A stretch of 25,426 nt of DNA, from the IMG/VR virus record IMGVR_UViG_3300009512_000068, positions 1 through 25,426 of that record. One strand, given 5' to 3'. Positions 7,258-12,603 of the stretch are shown piece after piece. Position 1 is the first letter of the stretch; every line of letters starts with the position of its first letter. The notes under the pieces were generated by a model. That model was not told the origin of the DNA. It was given only the letters and a program-made list of their open reading frames with translations, and did no database searches. The translations under genes were made by a program, and so were the position numbers. This DNA is from a virus.

Positions 7258-7777
7258 ATCTAAGAAAAGATTAGAACTTCTTGATGTTATAACTGAGGGT
7301 ATTACAAGTCATGAAATCTTTGAGACGATTGACTATAAGAACCAAAATGAAGATAAGATAAAGCAATTCATTTACCCAAACCTATTAAACGCTATAACTT
7401 CTTGGATTTCTGAAAAAAGAGGATTTGAACCTGGTCTGGCCCGTAAAAAGGCTAAGACCATGGTCAAATGGGAAGGTGATGTTAAGACTACTGTCAAGAA
7501 CATCCATTTCATGGGTACTGCAAACCGACCTGATATGACTGTAGAAACTAACGGTGTTAGAGTTGCTATAGAATTTAAGAGAGGTTCAAGTGGTTCAAGT
7601 CTTAGAGAAGGTTTTGGACAATCTACAATATACTCAACGGCATATGATTTCGTAATCTACATGTTTATTGATACTTCAGCAGAAAAGAAGATTGTAAATG
7701 GTGCAACGTCAGTAGCAGAACAGGCATATCTAAAGAAGTTATGGGACAATTTTAATATTAAATTTTTAGTAGTATAA
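7241..7777 (+). CDS. PD-(D/E)XK nuclease-like protein
   Basis: A 178-residue protein starting MKLSSKSKKR at 7241; a longer in-frame start at 7196 would overlap the upstream gene more deeply with low-complexity sequence and is less likely. A helical N-terminal half includes FIYPNLLNAITSWISEKRGF. Then comes NRPDMTVETNGVRVAIEFKRG, where D98, E111 and K113 fit the PD-(D/E)XK catalytic triad, followed by SSLREGFGQSTIY with a conserved-looking Gln and helix. This is the restriction-endonuclease-like fold used by many DNA-processing enzymes. It overlaps both neighbours (17 nt upstream, 1 nt downstream). The substrate is unknown. The catalytic residues are assigned by eye. Confidence 0.65.
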   Translation: MKLSSKSKKRLELLDVITEGITSHEIFETIDYKNQNEDKIKQFIYPNLLNAITSWISEKRGFEPGLARKKAKTMVKWEGDVKTTVKNIHFMGTANRPDMTVETNGVRVAIEFKRGSSGSSLREGFGQSTIYSTAYDFVIYMFIDTSAEKKIVNGATSVAEQAYLKKLWDNFNIKFLVV

Positions 7778-8295
7778 TGAAGATATTTGCAACAGGAAAT
7801 CAACAATTTGGAAGACATGGCGCTATAAAGAAATTTAAGCGCCATTTTTCTTGTGTTCAAGAAATGAACGAGGGCATGATAAGCGCTTGGAACTCTGTAG
7901 TATCAGACGACGACCTTGTTTATGTTTTAGGTAATTTTGCATGGGATCCAATCACAGCAGACGAAACAATCAGCCAGTTAAATGGAACTATTCTTCTAAT
8001 CAAGGGAGAGTTCGACGATGCTACTAACGATATTGTTGAAATACATAGGCACAAATTAAACGTGCTTGATTGCGATATTCAAGTTGATAACAAACATGAG
8101 ATCGTGATGTCGTACTGGCCACTTCGAGACTGGCACAATAAGAAGAAGGGCTATCATTCAGTTATTTCATTCCCAGGAGCTAAATACAAAAGTAACCATA
8201 AGCAAAGTCTTATAAACGTAAATTGTGATAGTTGGAGTTTTAAACCAGTAGAGCTTAAAAAGCTTAAGGATTTGTTTGCAGAGATTGAATCATAA
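7777..8295 (+). CDS. Degenerate calcineurin-like phosphoesterase (predicted inactive)
   Basis: A 172-residue protein whose framework matches small phage/bacterial metallophosphoesterases: MKIFATGNQQFG, then MNEGMISAWNSVV, LVYVLGNF, LNGTILLIKGEFD, an IVMSYWPLRDWH segment and INVNCDSW near the end. Each expected metal ligand is changed. The usual SD.HFG is GNQQFG (N8, Q10); LGDF is LGNF (N53); GNHD is GEFD (E78, F79); the H.PL histidine is Y113; and the HGH.H loop is replaced by FPGAKYKSNHK. It should therefore not bind the two metal ions needed for phosphodiester hydrolysis. The fold seems retained, suggesting a binding or structural role. It starts within TAATGA of the upstream nuclease-like gene. 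Confidence 0.75.
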   Translation: MKIFATGNQQFGRHGAIKKFKRHFSCVQEMNEGMISAWNSVVSDDDLVYVLGNFAWDPITADETISQLNGTILLIKGEFDDATNDIVEIHRHKLNVLDCDIQVDNKHEIVMSYWPLRDWHNKKKGYHSVISFPGAKYKSNHKQSLINVNCDSWSFKPVELKKLKDLFAEIES

Positions 8296-8372
8296 ATTGT
8301 TAATAACTTTAGTGAAAATAAGTGCACAAAAGTTTTTTATTTCGTGCTTTATTGATTATATTAAATTATAAC
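8294..8372 (+). promoter_or_regulatory. 79-bp repeated intergenic element, copy 1 (probable promoter)
   Basis: It begins AAATTGTTAATAAC directly at the stop of the phosphoesterase-like gene and ends TATATTAAATTATAAC, 19 nt before the next ATG. Copies at 9602-9679, 17112-17190 and 24531-24608 share the palindromic core GTTAATAAC, GAAAATAA, TTTTTTATTTCG, TATATT and the terminal TATAAC at fixed spacing. Strong conservation between unrelated genes, always just before a gene start, points to a promoter or operator, probably for one temporal class. AAATAA and TTATTT can also pair across the middle, so it may also act as a terminator of the preceding unit. Confidence 0.7.
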
Positions 8373-8391
8373 AAACAAAAACAAAAATACT

Positions 8392-9129
8392 ATGCCAAAA
8401 ATATTTGAAGTAGGAGGTTGCGTAAGAGATGAGATATTAAATGTTCATACGAACGATATAGATTTCACCTTTGTATTAGATGATCTGAATGGTACTGTTG
8501 AAGACGGTTTTAACTCTATGGTTTCTCATTTAGAAATTGAAGGTTTCAAAATCTTTTTGAAGACAGAAGACTGTTTTACAGTTCGAGCAAGGTTTCCAAA
8601 AGGACACCAGCATGACGGTCTTATTGCAGATTTTGTAATGGCAAGAAAAGAAGTTGGAGTTGTTGAAGGAACTAGACGACCAATCCTAGAATTAGGTACC
8701 TTAGAAGATGATTTAACCCGAAGAGACTTCACTGTTAATGCACTGGCTAAATCATTAGATGGTGAGGTGATTGATTTATTCAATGGAAAGAGAGACTTAA
8801 GCCTAGGTGTTCTGAGGACTCCGCTGGACCCAATCCAAACACTACTAGATGACCCTCTCCGATTGATCCGGGCATTGAGATTCTCAATCACCAAAAACTT
8901 CAAAATAGATGAGGAATTATGGAACGCTATGTTTACTCCAGGTCTATTAGATAAATTAGAGTCTGTAGTATCAATTGAAAGAATACAGGGTGAAGTAGGT
9001 AAAATGATGAAACATGATACCGTAGCTTCATTACGATTGTTTAACAGAATTGACCAAAACGAACCAAGGTTATTAGAGATAATGTTCCAAGGAGATATGT
9101 GGTTAACTCCAACTATGAAAAAGAAATAA
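8392..9129 (+). CDS. CCA-adding enzyme / poly(A) polymerase-like nucleotidyltransferase
   Basis: A 245-residue protein of the class II tRNA nucleotidyltransferase family. The head domain has the GGCVRD motif (residues 8-13) and NDIDFTF (21-27), where D22 and D24 are the metal-binding pair. Next come the RRDFTVNALA motif, DLFNGKRDL, and LRTPLDPIQTLLDDPLRLIR, which normally leads into ALRF and the neck region that selects CTP/ATP. Cellular enzymes are about 400 residues; this one stops after the neck and lacks the body and tail that grip the tRNA. It may repair 3' ends of tRNAs or add nucleotides to other RNA. It heads a chain of four coupled genes behind copy 1 of the 79-bp element. Confidence 0.85.
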   Translation: MPKIFEVGGCVRDEILNVHTNDIDFTFVLDDLNGTVEDGFNSMVSHLEIEGFKIFLKTEDCFTVRARFPKGHQHDGLIADFVMARKEVGVVEGTRRPILELGTLEDDLTRRDFTVNALAKSLDGEVIDLFNGKRDLSLGVLRTPLDPIQTLLDDPLRLIRALRFSITKNFKIDEELWNAMFTPGLLDKLESVVSIERIQGEVGKMMKHDTVASLRLFNRIDQNEPRLLEIMFQGDMWLTPTMKKK

Positions 9130-9133
9130 CGCC

Positions 9134-9310
9134 ATGTCAAAAATTGAAGATATACTATACAAGGCCCATGATGAGGGTATCACGGATGAGGTTTTTATCG
9201 AATCTAAAAAGCTAAGAGAATCTGATCCAGCAAAGTGGAAGCATAGAGAATACTCAGATGTGGTATCAGCAGCATATGATATAGTAATAAAACGAAATAA
9301 ATTAAAATGA
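9134..9310 (+). CDS. Small hypothetical protein (58 aa)
   Basis: It begins MSKIEDILYKAHDEGITDEV four nt after the nucleotidyltransferase stop and ends VIKRNKLK. The protein is helical and charged, with no signal or membrane segment. Its TGA overlaps the next gene's ATG as ATGA, typical of real coupled genes in this window. The pattern 'lykAhdeGi.dev..e...lre.dp' recalls small conserved phage proteins of unknown role; no function can be assigned. Confidence 0.55.
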   Translation: MSKIEDILYKAHDEGITDEVFIESKKLRESDPAKWKHREYSDVVSAAYDIVIKRNKLK

Positions 9311-9468
9311 ACAATCACGATCTACAACGTATGAACGATCATGACTACCACTCTAAGAAAAAGTGGAGCATAAATCTAACAACCAGACAGGAAAAATACA
9401 TTGCATCTGCTGTTTGGATCGCAGGCATATTAGCCATAATCGCAACATTAATAATCTTAATAAAATGA
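9307..9468 (+). CDS. Small single-pass membrane protein (53 aa)
   Basis: It starts MNNHDLQRMN with ATGA overlap to the upstream gene and ends LIILIK with ATGA overlap to the downstream gene. The N-terminal 30 residues are polar and histidine/lysine-rich; residues 32-52 (ASAVWIAGILAIIATLIILI) form a clear transmembrane helix at the very C-terminus. This is a tail-anchored topology. No function is recognised. Overlaps on both sides support it being real. Confidence 0.6.
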   Translation: MNNHDLQRMNDHDYHSKKKWSINLTTRQEKYIASAVWIAGILAIIATLIILIK

Positions 9469-9599
9469 GTAAATTTATACACCCAGATATAACTAAATTA
9501 AATCTGAAGAAGCAAAGAGAAGCAGAAGAGGCTTTAAAAATTAAAGAGTTAGAAGAAATAGAAGAAGAACTATTTATGATACTAACACAAGCACACTAA
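9465..9599 (+). CDS. Small charged helical protein (44 aa)
   Basis: It begins MSKFIHPDITKLNLKKQREA and continues as a Glu/Lys-rich helix (EEALKIKELEEIEEELFMIL) likely to form a coiled coil. The start at 9465 uses an ATGA overlap; the longer in-frame reading from 9363 would run antisense to the sense of the adjacent membrane gene's frame and is rejected. Fourth and last gene of the nucleotidyltransferase chain; the 79-bp element copy 2 begins 3 nt after it. Confidence 0.5.
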   Translation: MSKFIHPDITKLNLKKQREAEEALKIKELEEIEEELFMILTQAH

Positions 9600-9601
9600 A
9601 C

Positions 9602-9679
9602 AAATTGTTAATAACTTTGTGAAAATAAATCACCAATGATTTTTTATTTCGCACAAGATTGATTATATTAACATATAAC
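9602..9679 (+). promoter_or_regulatory. 79-bp repeated intergenic element, copy 2 (probable promoter)
   Basis: This is the most diverged copy: it retains AAATTGTTAATAACTTT, TTTTTTATTTCG, TTGATTATATTA and final TATAAC, but the GTGC blocks are altered (AATCACC, GCAC). In this copy GTG-AAAATAAA can pair with TTTATTT-GCAC with one bulge, so a stem is preserved despite base changes. It drives, by position, the sigma factor gene (ATG 9710). Confidence 0.65.
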
Positions 9680-9709
9680 AAATTACAAAAAATAACTAAA
9701 ACAAGGAAT

Positions 9710-10315
9710 ATGATTAAAAAGACCTATAAACAAATGACAGCCGATTATTTAACTACTAAAAGCCCAAAAGCTTTTGCAGTACTTTATAATAGAATTAAGC
9801 CAGGTTTAACAGCACATATTAACAAGATCGTTAATGACTGGGACACCGCTGAAGATTTAGCAGTTCAGTCGTTAACAAAACTATGGACTAAGTCAGATCT
9901 ATATAATCCTGAAAAGGCAATGGTAACTACATGGTTATATAAGATTGGTTTTAATGCTGCTCTTGGATATAAGAACGAGAGAAACAAAACAAAGTCATTA
10001 ACTGGCATGAAAGAATTTGGAATTGAGGTTAACTCTGAAGGAAATCTAGACGTTGGATCTGAGATCGATACTACCCCTTCATTTAATGAGATGATGGAAG
10101 AGGACAATGCACTTCAATTCAAATATGATTTAACAGTTGAGGCTATCAAAAACTTGAAGCCAATGTACAGAGACCTATTAGTAGACAGAATGTTAAATGG
10201 TATGAAATACAAGATTCTTGCTGAAAAGCACAATATGTCCCTACAGACTGTTAAGAATCGAGTAAGAAGAGGCAAGGTATTAATTGCAGACGCTGTTAAT
10301 AAAGAGATGGCATGA
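9710..10315 (+). CDS. RNA polymerase sigma factor, ECF-like
   Basis: A 201-residue protein with sigma region 2 (about residues 20-92: FAVLYNRIKP, DTAEDLAVQSLTKLWTK, TTWLYKIGFNAAL). A variable linker follows, then region 4 (about 140-195: LKPMYRDLLVDRMLNGMKYK, then the helix-turn-helix AEKHNMSLQTVKNRVRRGK). It should bind host core polymerase and direct it to phage promoters, in the manner of T4 gp55 for late genes. The start at 9710 is preferred over an upstream one at 9659 because the latter lies inside the promoter element; AAGGA lies 5 nt upstream, an unusual Shine-Dalgarno-like sequence for this genome. Which box it reads is unproven; the TATATAA class is the obvious candidate. Confidence 0.85.
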   Translation: MIKKTYKQMTADYLTTKSPKAFAVLYNRIKPGLTAHINKIVNDWDTAEDLAVQSLTKLWTKSDLYNPEKAMVTTWLYKIGFNAALGYKNERNKTKSLTGMKEFGIEVNSEGNLDVGSEIDTTPSFNEMMEEDNALQFKYDLTVEAIKNLKPMYRDLLVDRMLNGMKYKILAEKHNMSLQTVKNRVRRGKVLIADAVNKEMA

Positions 10316-10533
10316 TGGTAATTGTAGTCTATAAGAAAACTAAGAACTCAAAGATTCATACAATGGAGGTCTATCCAAACGAACAGACTACGGATAGAAT
10401 AAACAACGCGAATGCAAGAAAACCAATGATACCTAATAAGTATATTATAGAAGAACTTGGTATGGGAGGTGAGGACATGATAGCGATGTATAAGAGTAAG
10501 TATGGAATTAAGAACCATAAGACAATAAAATAA
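10312..10533 (+). CDS. Small hypothetical protein (73 aa)
   Basis: It starts at ATG 10312 or 10315 (ATGATGG), overlapping the sigma factor stop. It begins with a strand (VIVVYKKT), then a polar middle (EQTTDRINNANARKPMIPNK) and a helix (YIIEELGMGGEDMIAMYKSK), ending basic. No membrane segment or recognised family. Overlap with the sigma gene suggests co-expression; a role as a sigma partner is possible but unsupported by sequence. Confidence 0.55.
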   Translation: MMVIVVYKKTKNSKIHTMEVYPNEQTTDRINNANARKPMIPNKYIIEELGMGGEDMIAMYKSKYGIKNHKTIK

Positions 10534-10534
10534 C

Positions 10535-11155
10535 ATGAAAGATTCAGTAAAAACATTTTTGATTATAGCATTAATGCTATTTAGTGCCATCTTCGTAGCA
10601 ACAATATTAAAGTATGAAAATACAGTAGATACTTTAAGCTTTACGTTGAGTAACGAGATTCAGAAGAGTATTGAGACCGAAGAGAGATTAACATTTCTTA
10701 TAGATAGTCTCATATGCGAAATAGACACGATATCTTATGAGTCTATAGATACAACAGTAATTCATTGGCCATGGGGAAGAGAAGAGTTTTATTACTTCAA
10801 GTATGAGGTTAAAAATTTATTAGATGCTATTATACAAGTGGAGAGCAGTGATAATGATTCGGCATATCATAAAGGAGAAGACGCAGTTGGTTGTTTACAA
10901 ATAAGAAAGACCATGGTCAATGATGTCAATAGAATTCTAAAAAGACAAGGAAGCGATAAAAGATTTACATATTTTAATAGATGGAATAGAAATAAATCTA
11001 TAGAGATGTTTAATATCTACGTAGATTACTATAATTTAACTACAGCTGAAGAAATTGCAAGATGCTGGAATGGCGGACCAAGAGGTTTAAATAACGCAAA
11101 CACTGTAGGTTATTGGAACAAGGTTAAATCAGAACTAGAAGAAAACAACTCTTAA
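10535..11155 (+). CDS. Membrane-anchored lytic transglycosylase-like endolysin
   Basis: A 206-residue protein with an N-terminal membrane helix at about residues 7-25 (TFLIIALMLFSAIFVATIL), a coiled stalk (30-75), and a lysozyme-like C-terminal domain. LDAIIQVESSDNDSAYHKGE places the likely catalytic Glu at 103. AVGCLQI (117-123) corresponds to the 'A.GLmQI' motif, and ARCWNGGPRG corresponds to the 'YNgGpg' motif of SLT-type transglycosylases. It should cleave peptidoglycan between MurNAc and GlcNAc. The uncleaved N-terminal helix suggests signal-anchor export rather than holin-only release. It could instead be a virion-associated or baseplate muralytic protein. It shares TAATG with the next gene. 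Confidence 0.78.
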   Translation: MKDSVKTFLIIALMLFSAIFVATILKYENTVDTLSFTLSNEIQKSIETEERLTFLIDSLICEIDTISYESIDTTVIHWPWGREEFYYFKYEVKNLLDAIIQVESSDNDSAYHKGEDAVGCLQIRKTMVNDVNRILKRQGSDKRFTYFNRWNRNKSIEMFNIYVDYYNLTTAEEIARCWNGGPRGLNNANTVGYWNKVKSELEENNS

Positions 11156-11385
11156 TGCTAAAATTCAAACCAGACAGATCCGCAGCATACGAGAAAATTA
11201 TGAGAGTTATAGATAGCTGCGAAACTATAGACCACTTAGACGGCGCAAAAAATATGGTAAGAACTTTTGAAAAGACACTACCTAATACCCTGCTTACCTC
11301 AAACAACACATATCATCACAACAACATGATAATAAGAGACCTTTATTCTTATCTAAATATTAAAAAAGCTATCCTAATAGGGTAG
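11155..11385 (+). CDS. Small hypothetical protein (76 aa) ending inside a terminator
   Basis: It starts at the TAATG overlap with the transglycosylase stop. The protein is basic and helical (AAYEKIMRVIDSC, GAKNMVRTFEKTL, MIIRDLYSYLN). The last codons (IKKAILIG, TAG) lie inside a strong terminator hairpin, so the stem is both coding and regulatory. No family is recognised. Coupling to the lysin gene suggests a possible lysis accessory, but no membrane segment is seen. Confidence 0.55.
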   Translation: MLKFKPDRSAAYEKIMRVIDSCETIDHLDGAKNMVRTFEKTLPNTLLTSNNTYHHNNMIIRDLYSYLNIKKAILIG

Positions 11386-11392
11386 CTTTTTT
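11362..11392 (+). terminator. Strong terminator overlapping the end of a coding region
   Basis: AAAAAAGCTATCC (11362-11374) pairs with GGGTAGCTTTTTT (11380-11392), a 13-bp stem with one G-U pair and loop TAATA; the T-run forms the 3' end. The stop codon TAG (11383-11385) of the 76-residue gene is inside the 3' arm. It separates the lysis genes from the internal-head-protein cassette. Confidence 0.85.
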
Positions 11393-11398
11393 CTTTGA

Positions 11399-11407
11399 TA
11401 TATAAAG
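11399..11407 (+). promoter_or_regulatory. Candidate TATATAA-type promoter for the internal-head cassette
   Basis: TATATAAAG begins 7 nt after the terminator and ends 17 nt before the ATG at 11425. Position right after a terminator and before a capsid-cargo gene fits a late promoter. Confidence 0.45.
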
Positions 11408-11424
11408 AAAACAATAACACTAAT

Positions 11425-11862
11425 ATGAGAAATTTAAAAACATTAAATAATTGGCTCTATGAATATAAAATCAATGAAGCAGAAGTAAAAGATTTAGACA
11501 TGGAAGACATGAATCCTGGCATGGCAAAGACTTTATTAGGCTTGGCAAATAAAGAATATGAGGGTGAGTTTCAAGGATCCTATACTGTCAGCAAAGGAAG
11601 TAAAAAGTTGAGATTCGATACATCGCATGCTTTATTAGTTGCGTTTAAAGCCGCAGATGATGGTGGTAATTATGGACCTCCTTATGGTATTAATTTAGCA
11701 GCTGGAGGGAAACTAGAAGATTTTGAAAACAATGTTGTAGGTAAGTTAAATACTAAATCACTATCAGCTGCAATTGCAAGCGTGAAGAAGGCTATGAAAG
11801 CTGCAGAAAAAGAACATAATAAGTTGGGGAGCTTGGCCGCCGAAGCTGAAAAAAAAAAGTGA
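11425..11862 (+). CDS. Putative internal head protein with capsid-targeting leader
   Basis: A 145-residue protein. The start at 11425 (MRNLKTLNNWLYEYKINEAE) is chosen over 11395 because its leader matches two other genes of the cassette (MKNLKTFEAFINEA, MKNIKTIEDFLKEK) and resembles the T4 capsid-targeting sequence MKTYQEFIAEA. The motif I-N-E|A after residue 18 fits the T4-like prohead protease rule (hydrophobic-x-Glu). The mature part has a beta-rich section (GSYTVSKGSKKLRF) and an Ala/Lys-rich C-terminal helix. It ends in ten A residues encoding K-K-K before TGA, forming a possible slippery site. Targeting and cleavage are inferred by analogy. Confidence 0.6.
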   Translation: MRNLKTLNNWLYEYKINEAEVKDLDMEDMNPGMAKTLLGLANKEYEGEFQGSYTVSKGSKKLRFDTSHALLVAFKAADDGGNYGPPYGINLAAGGKLEDFENNVVGKLNTKSLSAAIASVKKAMKAAEKEHNKLGSLAAEAEKKK

Positions 11863-11884
11863 ATGATTCGGTAGAGATGAATCA
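11853..11884 (+). other. Possible -1 frameshift site A-AAA-AAG with short hairpin
   Basis: The gene ends GAA AAA AAA AAG TGA, so A-AAA-AAG (11853-11859) is in the correct phase for tandem -1 slippage as in dnaX. A -1 shift reads GTG AAT GAT and joins the next open frame without a stop. TGATTC (11864-11869) can pair with GAATCA (11879-11884), a 6-bp hairpin beginning 4 nt after the slip site. The hairpin is weak, and A-runs are common in this genome. Confidence 0.35.
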
Positions 11885-12104
11885 CGGTAATTTTATAAAC
11901 GAAGGCGATGATCCATTAGATAAAAATAAGGATGCCATCAGCGATGCAAAGGATAAGATTAAAGAAACTCAGCAAAAGATGTCAGATATTGAAGATGTCA
12001 AAAAAAGAAAATTGATGGCATTGAATTTGGAAGTGCTTAATGCTAAATTAGATATGCTTCAATCCCAAAAGAAAATGCTAAGATTCAAATCTAAAATGGA
12101 TTAA
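11877..12104 (+). CDS. Putative small internal head protein, coiled coil
   Basis: From ATG 11877 the 75-residue product begins MNHGNFINEGDDPLDKNK, with F-I-N-E|G as a very early candidate prohead-protease site. The rest is a charged helix (AKDKIKETQQKMSDIEDVKK, then LNAKLDMLQSQKKMLRFKSK), probably a coiled coil, ending basic. The frame is open back to GTG 11859, which lies in the -1 frame of the preceding gene's end, so it might also be made as a C-terminal fusion by frameshifting. DNA binding by the basic tail is possible. No named family is recognised. Confidence 0.55.
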   Translation: MNHGNFINEGDDPLDKNKDAISDAKDKIKETQQKMSDIEDVKKRKLMALNLEVLNAKLDMLQSQKKMLRFKSKMD

Positions 12105-12119
12105 ATAAAAAATAAAAAT

Positions 12120-12599
12120 ATGAAAAATCTAAAAACATTTGAAGCCTTTATAAATGAAGCTGCGTATAAGGTACCAGCATCAGACTTTGGTAAATCAATG
12201 TGGAAATATTACCAAGTAAATGGAGAAAAGACATGGAGAGTTCATTGTGAATATGCAATAGACCAGGTTAAGGGAGACAATGATCCTGAGGAGAGAGATG
12301 TAGTATTCTTTGAGGCAATGCCTATTAATAATGACATATACATTAAGATTGGTGGAATTAATAATCTAAAGAAGTCTAATGCTTCTACATACGGAAAGAA
12401 TTTTGCTACAACTCCTGAAGAATTTGGAGAAGACCCTGAATCAGTTTCATCAGAAGCTGCTAAATTTCTTACAGACAAGGACCATCTTAAGTGGATAAAT
12501 AAAAATGCAAAGTCTGAAGGTCAAAAGATTAAGTTTGCTATGAAGGATGACTACACTGAAGTAATTAAAACTCTTGTAAATAAAGCGCTAGGGCGATAG
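12120..12599 (+). CDS. Putative internal head protein with T4-like targeting leader
   Basis: A 159-residue protein beginning MKNLKTFEAFINEAAYKVPA. The leader closely resembles the T4 internal-protein leader MKTYQEFIAEA, and cleavage after I-N-E (residue 13) would release it. The mature part mixes strands (KTWRVHCEYAIDQ, DVVFFEAMPI, IYIKIGGI) and a helical C-terminus (AAKFLTDKDHLKWI, VIKTLVNKALG). The start sits behind an A-rich leader with no Shine-Dalgarno sequence, 15 nt after the coiled-coil gene. Its function after packaging is unknown; T4 internal proteins are injected with DNA and some inhibit host defences. Confidence 0.6.
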   Translation: MKNLKTFEAFINEAAYKVPASDFGKSMWKYYQVNGEKTWRVHCEYAIDQVKGDNDPEERDVVFFEAMPINNDIYIKIGGINNLKKSNASTYGKNFATTPEEFGEDPESVSSEAAKFLTDKDHLKWINKNAKSEGQKIKFAMKDDYTEVIKTLVNKALGR

Positions 12600-12603
12600 A
12601 GAT

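Noticed and set aside
8526-9140. Antisense open frame of about 204 codons
   Set aside because: Directly opposite the nucleotidyltransferase, which has clear motifs; no antisense genes are otherwise supported in the window.
9363-9464. Upstream part of a 78-codon frame ending at 9599
   Set aside because: The region encodes the C-terminal half of the small membrane protein in another frame; only the part from ATG 9465 is supported.
9659-9709. Upstream start adding 17 residues to the sigma factor
   Set aside because: It lies within the conserved 79-bp element copy 2; ATG 9710 has an AAGGA upstream.
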